Positions 7,674 through 15,476 of a stretch of DNA of 32,860 bases are shown piece by piece. The stretch comes from Deltaproteobacteria bacterium. GTDB taxonomy: Bacteria > Myxococcota_A > UBA9160. Below the pieces are notes generated by a model that saw only the letters and a list, made by a program, of their open reading frames with translations, was not told where the DNA came from and did no database searches. Both the position numbers and the translations under genes were made by a program. Numbering within the stretch: the stretch's first letter is position 1; every line of letters begins with the position of its first letter. Where the stretch lies: assembly GCA_020849175.1 (NCBI GenBank), contig JADLGR010000351.1:1-32860 (forward strand). Direction: 5' to 3'.

Positions 7674-8867
7674 TCAGCCCGCGGCATCGGACGCGGCCAG
7701 CAGGGCGTACGTGTGCCGCGCAATCATCCGGTTCTCGTCGGTCGGAACGATCCATGCAGACGCGCGAGATCCGGCGGCCGAGATGCACGGCGCAGCGCGC
7801 GCGTTCGCGTCGGCGTCGAGCGTCACCCCGAGCCACTCGGCTCCGCGGCAGACCGCAGCGCGGATCGGCGCCGCGTTCTCCCCGATTCCGGCCGTGAAGA
7901 CGAGCGCGTCGAGGCCGCCGAGCGCCGCCGCCAGCGAGCCGATCTCGCGTCCGATTCGGTAGACGAAGAGGTCGACCGCCTCCTGCGCCTCCGGCGCGTC
8001 GCTCGCCAGCAGGACGCGCATGTCGCTCGAGACGCCCGAGACGCCGAGCAGGCCCGACTCGTGATACAGCAGTCTCGAGAGCGCGCGCGAATCCATCGCG
8101 TGCTCGTCCATCAGGTAGAGCAGGACGCCCGGATCGAGCGCTCCGGGCCTCGTTCCCATCACGAGACCGTCGAGGGCCGTAAAGCCCATCGTCGTCGCCA
8201 CGCTGCGGCCTTCGTGAATGGCGCACAGACTCGCTCCGTTGCCGAGGTGCGCGACGACCACGCGCCCGCGCGCGACACCTGGAGCGATCTCGGGCAGCAC
8301 CGAGGCGACGTACTCGTACGAGAGGCCGTGAAACCCGTAGCGGCGAACGCCCGTCGCCGAGAGCGCTCGTGGCAGCGCGAACGCGCGGGCCAGCGGCGGC
8401 TGGCCGTGATGAAAGGACGTGTCGAAGCACGCCACCTGCGGGAGCGCAGGCGCGATGCGCGCCACTGCGTGGATCGCCGCGACGTGATGCGGCTGGTGCA
8501 GCGGCGCGAGCGGCACGAGCCGCTCGATCTCGGCGATGACGGCGTCGTCGATGCGAACGGGCGAGCCGAAGCGAATGCCGCCGTGGACGACGCGATGCCC
8601 GACGGCCGCGATGTGCGAGGGGCCGAGGTGCTCGGAGACGAAGTCGAGAAGGCAGGCGATGGCGGCCTCCTGATCGGCGCTGCGATCGAGCGCGCGCCGC
8701 ACGAGGTCGCGGCCGGCCTCGTCGCGCGCCTCGAGTCGAGGCGCGACGCCGATGCCCTCGACCTGCCCCCGCAGCCGCGCCCCGAACGACCCGGCCGCGT
8801 CGCGGTCGTGGAGCGAGAACTTGACGCTCGACGAGCCGGCGTTGAGGACCAGGATCGCGCTAGGCAT
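7674..8867 (-). CDS. ackA: Acetate kinase
   Basis: This 397-residue acetate kinase interconverts acetyl phosphate plus ADP with acetate plus ATP in the cytoplasm. Diagnostic segments appear in order: NAGSSSVKF (9-17), VGHRVVHGG, CFDTSFH (catalytic Asp), RRYGFHGLSYEY, HLGNGASL (phosphate loop), MGTRPGALDPG, and FTAGIGENA near the C terminus. Length fits the family. The loop is MGTRPGALDP where many homologues have SGDIDP, a modest substitution. The start overlaps the end of the MATE gene by eight bases (8860-8867), indicating one transcript. No phosphotransacetylase gene (pta) is nearby. Propionate kinase (tdcD/pduW type) is a possible alternative specificity. Confidence 0.95.
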   Translation of the reverse strand: MPSAILVLNAGSSSVKFSLHDRDAAGSFGARLRGQVEGIGVAPRLEARDEAGRDLVRRALDRSADQEAAIACLLDFVSEHLGPSHIAAVGHRVVHGGIRFGSPVRIDDAVIAEIERLVPLAPLHQPHHVAAIHAVARIAPALPQVACFDTSFHHGQPPLARAFALPRALSATGVRRYGFHGLSYEYVASVLPEIAPGVARGRVVVAHLGNGASLCAIHEGRSVATTMGFTALDGLVMGTRPGALDPGVLLYLMDEHAMDSRALSRLLYHESGLLGVSGVSSDMRVLLASDAPEAQEAVDLFVYRIGREIGSLAAALGGLDALVFTAGIGENAAPIRAAVCRGAEWLGVTLDADANARAAPCISAAGSRASAWIVPTDENRMIARHTYALLAASDAAG

Positions 8868-10344
8868 GCCGGCTTCCGCGCGCGAGCGGCGCAGGCCCTG
8901 ACCCGGTGCCTCGCGATCTCGGCTCTCCGAAGCGCAGCGTCTGCCAGCGGCCGGACGCGAAGCGAGCGGTCAGCATGCTCGCCTTCACGATGTAGTCGCC
9001 GATCAGCGCCGCGAAGACCCAGTGGACCGACAGCCCGAGCCAGGCGAAAAGCGCTGCGAGCGTCACACGAACACCCACCAGCCCCGAGAGCACGGCGAGC
9101 AGCGGGAAGCGCGTGTCGCCCGCGCCGCGCAGGGCGCCGCCGAGCGCGAACTCGATCGCCATGAGGGGCTGCATCGCACCCAGCACGTAGATGAAGAATA
9201 CGGTGAGCTCGACGACTTCGGGGTCGGCGATCATGAACTGCGCGATCGATCGCGCGAAGACGATGATGAGCGCGCCGAGAACGACCATCGCGGCGATCGA
9301 CAGGCCGAGCGCGCGCCAGCCGCTTCGCGCCGCGCCGGCCGGGTCTTCCGCGCCGAGGTGCTGGCCAACGAGCGTTCCTGCGGCGATCGAGAAGCCGAAG
9401 CCGACGACGAACGAGAACGAGAGGATCGTGACACCGATGCCGTAGGCCGCGTAGGGCGCCGTGCCGTAGAGCGAGACGATCCACAGGAAGCCAATGAAGC
9501 CACCCTGCCAGACGACCTGCTCGAGCGCAGCCGGATAGCCGATCTGCAGCATGCGACGAAGCCGCGAGCGAGCGAGGGCCCCTGCCGGGCCGCGTCCGAG
9601 GAGCAGGCGCCCGCGCAGCCACAGCCACGCGAAGAGGAGCGCACCGAACGTGAACGCGAGGCCGTTGGCGATCGCTGCGCCGGGGACGCCGAGGCGCGGC
9701 ATGCCGAAGCGCCCGAGGACGAGGCCGTAGGCGAGCACGATGTTGACGACGTTGGTGACACCGCCGATCCAGAGCGGCGTCAGCGTGTCTCCTGCCGCGC
9801 GCAGCGCAGTCCCGATCACGAATGACGCTGCGAACGGCGCGTTGAAGACCGACAGCCACCAGATGAAGCTGGCGGCGTGCTTGATGGCCTCCTCGTCGAG
9901 TCGAAAGATGTGCGCGAGCTCGGTCGAGAAGAGCATCCCCGGTAGCGTGAGCGAGCCGGCGAGAGCGACACAGAGCAGGACCGACGCCGTCGTCACGCGT
10001 TCGGCCTCGTCCCGGTCGCCGGCGCCCCAGGCGCGTGCGACGAGCGCCGTCGTGCCGGCCGTCACCGCCATCAACACGGCCTGCAAGATGAAGAAGATTC
10101 GGTTGCCGGTCGTCACCGCGGCGACCGCCGGAGCGCCGAGGACGCCGACGATCTTGGTTCCCACGAAGCCGACGGTCGAGTAGAGGAGGTTCGCCACGAC
10201 GGCGGGCCACGCCAGCGCGAACACGCCCGGTGCGGCATGCGGCGGCGACCAGGACGGCGCGGGAACCTCGGCGCCTTCGTCGGCGACCGCATAGCCTGCG
10301 GCGGCCGCGGCCGCCTCGGGCGTGCGCGGGTCTTCGGGTGTCAT
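8860..10344 (-). CDS. MATE-family multidrug/toxin exporter
   Basis: This 494-residue integral membrane transporter has about twelve hydrophobic segments in two similar halves, the layout of MATE antiporters. MATE features include ALRAAGDTLTPL in the first half and the paired GALRGAGDTRFPL in the second. The first 35 residues are a hydrophilic, Ala/Pro-rich tail, an unusual extension. The ATG at 10344 is supported by GAGGG just upstream; in-frame sequence further upstream (to 10644) would overlap the divergent gene. MATE proteins expel cationic drugs, organic acids or metabolites using H+ or Na+; which applies is unknown. The overlap with ackA suggests co-transcription. Confidence 0.93.
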   Translation of the reverse strand: MTPEDPRTPEAAAAAAGYAVADEGAEVPAPSWSPPHAAPGVFALAWPAVVANLLYSTVGFVGTKIVGVLGAPAVAAVTTGNRIFFILQAVLMAVTAGTTALVARAWGAGDRDEAERVTTASVLLCVALAGSLTLPGMLFSTELAHIFRLDEEAIKHAASFIWWLSVFNAPFAASFVIGTALRAAGDTLTPLWIGGVTNVVNIVLAYGLVLGRFGMPRLGVPGAAIANGLAFTFGALLFAWLWLRGRLLLGRGPAGALARSRLRRMLQIGYPAALEQVVWQGGFIGFLWIVSLYGTAPYAAYGIGVTILSFSFVVGFGFSIAAGTLVGQHLGAEDPAGAARSGWRALGLSIAAMVVLGALIIVFARSIAQFMIADPEVVELTVFFIYVLGAMQPLMAIEFALGGALRGAGDTRFPLLAVLSGLVGVRVTLAALFAWLGLSVHWVFAALIGDYIVKASMLTARFASGRWQTLRFGEPRSRGTGSGPAPLARGSRHA

Positions 10345-10560
10345 CAGCCCTCGCGCGGCGGACCGGGGCTCCAGCCAGACGATGAATTCGTTCGAGAGGA
10401 GGCCCGCCGCGGAGGTGGGCGCCGCCCGCCACGAGCGTGCGGCAAGATAGCGGTGGCGTGATCCGGAAGAAACTGCGGGACCACCGTCCCCACGGGCGGC
10501 GAATCGGGCCGCGAAGAGGAGTCCGAATCGACGCTGCCGGCTTCGCCGGAAGGAGGGCTC

Positions 10561-11568
10561 GTGCTTCGAAGAGCTGTGATCGGAGCTTCCATTGCGCTCG
10601 GCGCCGCGGTGGTGGTGGCCGCAGTGAGCCTCGCGGTCGTTCACGCCGGCGTTCGCCGGGAGCGGGCGCCGCTACCGGCACGGATGGACGTCGTCGCCGC
10701 GGCGCAGCCCGGCGACAATCCGGTACGCCTCTCGGTGGCGAACACCGCGCGCCAGGCGATGCCGCGCTCCGCCGTCCTCGATTCCGCGCTCGACCCGAAG
10801 CCGCAAGAGCCCTACGTGATGAGCCACCCGTCGTTCGTCCTCGAGTGGTCGGACGGCAAGATCCTGCTGGTCGACGTCGGCATGGACCGCGAGGGCGCCT
10901 TGCATTTTGGCCGCCCGATCGAGCTGCTCTCGGGCGGGAGCGCGATCGAGCCGCTCGCCTCGGCGGCAGCGCAGCTCGGCGCGGCCGCCGAGCGTGTCGA
11001 AGCCGTCGTATTCACGCACCTTCACCAGGATCACGTCGGAGGTGTCACGGAGCTGTGTCGAGGACGCACGCGCCCGCTGCGTGTCTTCATGACGGAGGCG
11101 CAGGACCAGCGCCCCAACTACACGACACGTCCCGGCCGGGAGCTGCTCGCGGGCGTTCGCCGTGGCGCTCAGCGCGAGGGCGACGCGGCGTGTGTCGAGG
11201 GGGTCGCCATCGCGAGCGGCGGGCTTCGCCCGCTGCCCGGCTTTCCAGGCGTCTTCGTGATCGCTGCGGGCGGACATACACCAGGCAGTCAGATCGTCCT
11301 CGCGAACGTCGACGACGGCGCCGGACCGAAGCAGGTCGCGTTCACCGGCGACATCGTGAACAGCGTCGCAGGGATCGACTTCGATGTTCCCAAGCCCTGG
11401 CTCTACCGCCTGCTGGTCGTGCCCGAGGCCGACGAGCGGCAGGGCGAGCTACGCCGGTTCCTGCGGGATCTTCGTGACCGCGGCCACGTCGCACTCGTCG
11501 TCTCGCACGACTGGCTCGCGGTCGCGGCGAGCGGCATCAGGAAGCTCGGCGAGCCAGCTCGGCCATGA
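10561..11568 (+). CDS. Membrane-anchored metallo-beta-lactamase-fold hydrolase
   Basis: This is a 335-residue MBL-fold protein with an N-terminal hydrophobic segment (about residues 6-29) that is either a signal anchor or an uncleaved signal peptide, so the catalytic part should lie outside the cytoplasm. The metal-binding motif HLHQDH is at 153-158, with later ligands His239 (GGHTPGSQ), Asp264 (FTGDIV) and His316 (VSHDW); the binuclear site looks complete. The GTG start at 10561 has AAGGAGGG upstream. The general architecture is that of lactonases such as AHL-lactonases and related hydrolases, but substrate cannot be assigned. Its 3' end overlaps the convergent MBL gene by 32 bases. Confidence 0.88.
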   Translation: MLRRAVIGASIALGAAVVVAAVSLAVVHAGVRRERAPLPARMDVVAAAQPGDNPVRLSVANTARQAMPRSAVLDSALDPKPQEPYVMSHPSFVLEWSDGKILLVDVGMDREGALHFGRPIELLSGGSAIEPLASAAAQLGAAAERVEAVVFTHLHQDHVGGVTELCRGRTRPLRVFMTEAQDQRPNYTTRPGRELLAGVRRGAQREGDAACVEGVAIASGGLRPLPGFPGVFVIAAGGHTPGSQIVLANVDDGAGPKQVAFTGDIVNSVAGIDFDVPKPWLYRLLVVPEADERQGELRRFLRDLRDRGHVALVVSHDWLAVAASGIRKLGEPARP

Positions 11569-12490
11569 GCGCGAAGAGCTCGATCACGTTCACCGGTGAC
11601 TCCTTCGCGTCCCACTCGCGGTAGAGGGTGTGGACGTTGACGACGATGCGCTCGGCATCGCCCCACGCCGAGAAGTCGCCGAGCGCGATGTCTCGCGCCG
11701 CCTCTGCTGCCGAGAGGCCTGCGTCGTGGCGCTTGCGCGCCTCGTCGCGGACGTAGACCAGATAGTCACGTACGCGCAGCGCGCCGGCCGCGTCGGTCAC
11801 CGGGCCGTGCCCGGGGACGACGGCGTCGACGTCCATTGCGGCGATCCGTTCGCAGGCAGCGATCCAGTTCGAGACGGGGCCCGCCCACATGATGGGCGTT
11901 CCGTCGATGAAGAGGATGTCTCCGGTGAAGACCACGCGGTCCGCGGGAACGTGCACGAGCACGTCGCCCCGGGTGTGAGCGGGGCCGACCTCGATCAGGC
12001 GAACTTCCTTCGCACCGACGCGGATCTCTCGCTCGCCGCAGAAGGTCTCGGTCGGCGGCGTATGGACGATGCCCTCGAAGTCGAACCCGCCGAGGCAGCG
12101 CGCGAGGAAGGCGCCGCCGGGGCCGAACGCCGCCGCGTTCTTCATCAGCACCGCCATCCGATCGGGCGGGAGCTCGTCCATCTCGGCTGCACTCGCGGAC
12201 GATGCGATGATTCGCGCACCCGCAACGAGCTGGTTGCCGTAGCAGTGGTCGCCGTTGGCATGGGTGTTGACGAGCGTTCCGATGCGCGCGGCCGCCGCAG
12301 TGGCGCGTCGCATGGCGCCGAGCATCTCGGCCGTGAGGCGAAGGTCGTAGAGGGTGTCGACGAGGAGCGCCTCGCCGGCATCGGTCACGAGCCCGGCGTT
12401 GCTCCAGCCCCAGCTTCCGTCGGGCTGCAGGAACGCCCAGCTCCCGCCGCCGAGGGCGTGGAGGCCCCTCTCGTACGGCGGGCGTGCCAT
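11537..12490 (-). CDS. MBL-fold hydrolase with HxNxDH metal motif
   Basis: This is a 317-residue cytoplasmic MBL-fold protein. The metal motif is HANGDH at 77-82, so the second His of the classical HxHxDH is Asn79. This HANGDHxxGN form is known in a subgroup of MBL proteins related to SoxH and quinoprotein-relay enzymes and alters the first metal site. Other ligands are His172 (AHTRGD), Asp191 (FTGDIL) and His228 (PGHGP). The C-terminal 70 residues are helical and may cap the active site. The neighbour on the left converges and overlaps it; the SDR gene on the right diverges. Function beyond hydrolase is not assignable. Confidence 0.88.
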   Translation of the reverse strand: MARPPYERGLHALGGGSWAFLQPDGSWGWSNAGLVTDAGEALLVDTLYDLRLTAEMLGAMRRATAAAARIGTLVNTHANGDHCYGNQLVAGARIIASSASAAEMDELPPDRMAVLMKNAAAFGPGGAFLARCLGGFDFEGIVHTPPTETFCGEREIRVGAKEVRLIEVGPAHTRGDVLVHVPADRVVFTGDILFIDGTPIMWAGPVSNWIAACERIAAMDVDAVVPGHGPVTDAAGALRVRDYLVYVRDEARKRHDAGLSAAEAARDIALGDFSAWGDAERIVVNVHTLYREWDAKESPVNVIELFALMAELARRAS

Positions 12491-12574
12491 CGCGGCGCCG
12501 AGGGTAGCCGCGATCAGGGCGGTTTACAGCGAGCCGCCCGGCGCGTCACAATGTCGCGCCGGCCGGCCGGCGGG

Positions 12575-12620
12575 CTGGACGCAGAAGAGGAAGAAGGCCT
12601 GGACGCAGAAGAGGAAGAAG
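12575..12620 (+). repeat. Perfect 22-bp tandem duplication before the SDR start
   Basis: Bases 12575-12596 and 12599-12620 are identical (both begin ctggacgcagaagagg), period 24. Each copy carries an AG-rich stretch that could act as a Shine-Dalgarno site; the second ends two bases before an ATG at 12623. Because the period is a multiple of three, an in-frame reading from an ATG at 12551 would encode two acidic repeats (LDAEEEE). Confidence 0.9.
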
Positions 12621-12637
12621 AAATGGGGGGCGCACGG

Positions 12638-13399
12638 ATGGGAAAGCTCGACGGGAAGGTCGCGATCGTGACGGGGGCGGCGCGCGGGCAGGGGGAAGCC
12701 GAGGCGCGCTTGTTCGCGGCCGAGGGCGCGAAGGTCGTGCTCGGGGACGTGCTCGACCGGGAAGGGCAGGCGGTCGCCGACTCGATCGGCGCCGCGGCGA
12801 TCTACCTCCATCATGACGTTGCGAACGAAGAGAGCTGGAAGGCCGTGGTCGGCGCCGCCGTATCGAAGTGGGGACGACTCGACGTCCTCGTCAACAATGC
12901 CGGCATCCTGCTCGTCATGCCCATCGCACAGATGGAGCTCGCCGACTACATGCGCATCGTCGGCGTCAACCAGGTCGGCTGCCTCCTCGGGATGAAACAC
13001 TCGATCCCCGCGATGGCGAAGGGCGGAGGCGGCTCGATCGTCAACATCTCGTCGACGGCAGGCTTCGAAGGGCAGCCGGGCATCGCAGCGTACGTGTCGA
13101 CCAAGTGGGCGATCCGCGGCCTGACGCGGAGCGCGGCGATCGAGTGCGGATCGCTCGGAATTCGCGTCAACTCGATTCATCCCGGCGCGATCAACACGCA
13201 CATGGGGCGAGGAGATGCGCAGGGCTTCGAGAAGGTCGACTCCGGGGGCGTGTTCGACAAGCTCCCGCTCGGCCGCATCGGCGAGCCCATCGAGATCGCG
13301 CGACTCGCGCTCTTTCTCGCGAGCGACGACTCCTCCTACTGCACGGGCGGCGAGTACACGGCGGACGGCGGCTGGCTGACCGGCCGGCCGATGTTCTAG
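12638..13399 (+). CDS. Short-chain dehydrogenase/reductase (classical SDR)
   Basis: This is a 253-residue NAD(P)-dependent oxidoreductase. The cofactor loop TGAARGQG is at 12-19, followed by NNAG at 86-89, catalytic Ser139, and the YxxxK pair Tyr152/Lys156. The C-terminal GGEYTADGGW is typical of classical SDRs. Asp37 after the second strand suggests a preference for NAD. The family oxidises or reduces alcohols, steroids, sugars or fatty-acyl intermediates; the exact substrate is not visible. The ATG at 12638 fits the usual MGKLDGKVAIVTG start. In-frame ATGs at 12623 (plus 5 residues) and 12551 (plus 29) are alternatives. Confidence 0.93.
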   Translation: MGKLDGKVAIVTGAARGQGEAEARLFAAEGAKVVLGDVLDREGQAVADSIGAAAIYLHHDVANEESWKAVVGAAVSKWGRLDVLVNNAGILLVMPIAQMELADYMRIVGVNQVGCLLGMKHSIPAMAKGGGGSIVNISSTAGFEGQPGIAAYVSTKWAIRGLTRSAAIECGSLGIRVNSIHPGAINTHMGRGDAQGFEKVDSGGVFDKLPLGRIGEPIEIARLALFLASDDSSYCTGGEYTADGGWLTGRPMF

Positions 13400-13473
13400 T
13401 GCGCCCGAAGTGCAGAGCGGACGATCGGCGGGCGATCGGCGCCGCCGCGGCTCGCAGATTCGGGCCTTGCTAG

Positions 13474-14736
13474 ATGGGAACGATCTTCGACCTCGCGGAG
13501 CGCGCCTGGTCGGGCGCACTGGGCAGCGACACGATCGGCCTCATCGCACCGACGTTCGCGCACGAGGAGATCGCGCCGGGTCTGCACTTCGTTCACGGCT
13601 TCGCGAACGTCGCGGTGCTGCGAACGGGCGAAGGGCTGGTGCTCGTCGATACCGGCTCGTTCATGACGCGGCGGCGCATCTTCGAGGCCGTGCGCCAGAT
13701 CGGCTCCGATCCCATTCACACGGCGATCTACACCCACGGCCACGTCGATCACGCGTTCGGCCTGCCACCGTTCCTCGAAGAGGCGAACGGCCGGGGCTGG
13801 CCGCGACCACGCATCGTCGCCCACGAGAACGTCGCGGCGCGCTTCGAGCGCTACCGAAGGACACGTGGATACAACGCCTGCATCAACGCGCGGCAGTTCT
13901 CCGTCGCACGGGGCGTCGTCTGGCCCGAAGAGTACGACCCTCCCGATACGACGTACGCGTCGAGCCTCTCGCTGCGCGTCGGCGAGGTTTCGCTCGAGCT
14001 GCACCACGCGCGCGGCGAGACCGACGATCACACGTGGTCGTGGTGGCCCGAGCGGCGGGCCGTGTTCACGGGCGACCAGTTCATCTGGGTATCGCCGAAC
14101 GCCGGCAATCCGCAGAAGGTGCAGCGGTATCCCGAGGAGTGGGCCGCTTCGCTTCGCGCCATGCTCGCGCTCGGTCCCGAGCTGCTCGTTCCGGGGCACG
14201 GCGTCCCGATCTTCGGCGCGGCGCGCGTGCGAGAGGCGCTCGAAGACACCGCCGAGTGGCTGGAGAGCCTCGTCGCGCAGACGCTCGAACGGATGAACGC
14301 AGGCGAGCCCCTCGATGCGATCGTCCACGAGGTGCGGCCGCCGGCGCGCCTCGCGCAGAAGCCGTACCTGCAGCCCGCGTACGACGATCCCGAGTTCGTG
14401 GTGCGAAACGTCTGGCGACTCTACGGCGGCTGGTACGACGGCATTCCCGCGCACCTGCGGCCCGCGCCCCACGCTGCCCTCGGTCGCGAGATCGCCGCCC
14501 TCGCGGGTGGGGCCGGTGCACTCGTGCGTCGCGCCCGCGATCTCGCTGCGGCGGGTGAGCTGCGGATCGCATGCCATCTGCTCGACTGGGCCGTCGCCGC
14601 GGCCCCCGACGATGCGCAGGCCCACGGGGCGCGTGCGGAGATTTACGCCCTGCGGGCGCAGCGCACCTCGGCGCTCATGTCGAAGGGCGTCTTTGGCGCG
14701 GCGGCGCGCGAGTCGAAGGCCAAAGCGGGCGTCTGA
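13474..14736 (+). CDS. Alkyl sulfatase-like MBL-fold hydrolase
   Basis: This 420-residue MBL-fold protein has the organisation of alkyl sulfatases (SdsA1/BDS1 type). A metallo domain (about 25-250) carries THGHVDH (His88, His90, Asp92, His93), then GETDDH (Glu182, Asp185, His186), FTGDQF (Asp201) and PGHGVP (His242). A helical domain (250-345) includes NVWRLYGGWYDG, the conserved alkyl sulfatase dimerisation-domain signature. The C-terminal SCP2-like domain of full-length enzymes is missing, since the protein ends at 420 residues rather than about 650. No signal peptide is present. Sulfate-ester hydrolysis is plausible but inferred. Confidence 0.87.
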   Translation: MGTIFDLAERAWSGALGSDTIGLIAPTFAHEEIAPGLHFVHGFANVAVLRTGEGLVLVDTGSFMTRRRIFEAVRQIGSDPIHTAIYTHGHVDHAFGLPPFLEEANGRGWPRPRIVAHENVAARFERYRRTRGYNACINARQFSVARGVVWPEEYDPPDTTYASSLSLRVGEVSLELHHARGETDDHTWSWWPERRAVFTGDQFIWVSPNAGNPQKVQRYPEEWAASLRAMLALGPELLVPGHGVPIFGAARVREALEDTAEWLESLVAQTLERMNAGEPLDAIVHEVRPPARLAQKPYLQPAYDDPEFVVRNVWRLYGGWYDGIPAHLRPAPHAALGREIAALAGGAGALVRRARDLAAAGELRIACHLLDWAVAAAPDDAQAHGARAEIYALRAQRTSALMSKGVFGAAARESKAKAGV

Positions 14737-14805
14737 GCCGGGCCCGATCTCGGCCTCCCGGCCGGCAGCAGACCGGAAGAAGGGAGCGTTACCCCATTGT
14801 TTTCC

Positions 14806-14835
14806 TTGAAATCCCGGTCGCCGGTCGGCGATCAT
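14806..14835 (+). promoter_or_regulatory. Weak sigma-70-like promoter candidate
   Basis: In a locally AT-richer patch, TTGAAA (14806-14811) is followed after 18 bases by GATCAT (14830-14835). It would serve the lipoprotein gene starting at 14946. The -10 match is only partial and such matches arise by chance. Confidence 0.25.
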
Positions 14836-14945
14836 GGAGCCGGGGGGTGCCGGGCTCGGGAGGGCCGCGGGGGTCGACGCCGCGCGCCACCGGGTCCCGT
14901 GCACAGGACGCCGACCCGGCCCAGAAGACACGATCGGAGAGATGT

Positions 14946-15386
14946 ATGAATCGCCTCGCTGTGTGCCTCGGTGCGGTGCTGCTCGTGACGGCCTGCGCTC
15001 AGCAGTCGTTCACGACGCCCGACGACAAGCAGCCTGCACGCGCTGGCGTCGTCGTGATGTTCGACGATGCGACCGTCAATCCGGCGGATGCGCGCATCAA
15101 GTCGGACGGCTCGGTCACCTGGAGCAACAACTCGAGCTTCCGGGCCGTGATCCGCTTCCCGAAGATCGACAAGACGCGCCTCGACTGCCATGGGAAGCTG
15201 CGCCCCGACTGGCAGTTCGTGGCCGATGCCATCGAGTCGATCCCGACCAGCGGCGACATGGAGAAGGTCGTCTTCCCGTGCTCGCTGCAGCCGGGAACCT
15301 ATCCTTACACGATCAGCCTCTTCGGCTCGCTCGCAGACATGGACAATCCGGCCTTCACGCTCTCGGCGAGACTGATCGTCGAGTAG
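14946..15386 (+). CDS. Small cupredoxin-like lipoprotein
   Basis: This is a 146-residue exported protein with a hydrophobic signal ending in a lipobox (LVTAC, Cys17). The mature part has the strand pattern and signatures of a cupredoxin-like beta sandwich: VVVMFDDATVNPADARIKSDGSVTWSNNS in the first half, and CSLQPGTYPYTI near the end, like the Cys-x-Pro-Gly-Tyr loop of plastocyanin relatives. The usual copper ligand set (two His, Cys, Met) is not present, so it probably does not bind type 1 copper. The ATG is preceded by GGAGAG at 14935-14940. The fold assignment is my inference from the pattern; function is unknown. Confidence 0.78.
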   Translation: MNRLAVCLGAVLLVTACAQQSFTTPDDKQPARAGVVVMFDDATVNPADARIKSDGSVTWSNNSSFRAVIRFPKIDKTRLDCHGKLRPDWQFVADAIESIPTSGDMEKVVFPCSLQPGTYPYTISLFGSLADMDNPAFTLSARLIVE

Positions 15387-15403
15387 CGCAAGGCGGCGTG
15401 CTC

Positions 15404-15440
15404 CGAACGCTCCGGCGCAGGTGCGACACCGGAGCGTTCG
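15404..15440 (+). terminator. Strong 12-bp hairpin downstream of the lipoprotein gene
   Basis: Perfect inverted repeat: cgaacgctccgg (15404-15415) pairs with ccggagcgttcg (15429-15440) across a 13-base loop. It begins 18 bases after the stop codon at 15386. No U-rich tract follows, so it may be a terminator of the U-poor type or an mRNA-stabilising hairpin. Confidence 0.6.
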
Positions 15441-15476
15441 TGTCTTCGGCGGAGCCGGAGCGGATCGGAGTGCGTC

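Noticed and set aside
7314-9164. A 616-codon plus-strand frame opposite acetate kinase
   Set aside because: No recognisable motif; it is the antisense of ackA and part of the upstream lipoprotein in a shifted frame.
10345-10560. Small gene between MATE and the first MBL gene
   Set aside because: The open frames are short and compositionally like non-coding DNA; ribosome sites for both flanking genes are found at its two ends.
8159-10681. An 840-codon minus-strand open frame over the MATE and ackA genes
   Set aside because: It is Arg/Ala/Ser-rich with no domain, and overlaps two clearly recognised genes in another frame. GC-rich codon bias opens such frames.
14737-14762. Terminator after the alkyl sulfatase-like gene
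   Set aside because: A 6-bp gccggg/cccggc pairing (14737-14742, 14757-14762) is present but too short in this GC-rich context to claim.
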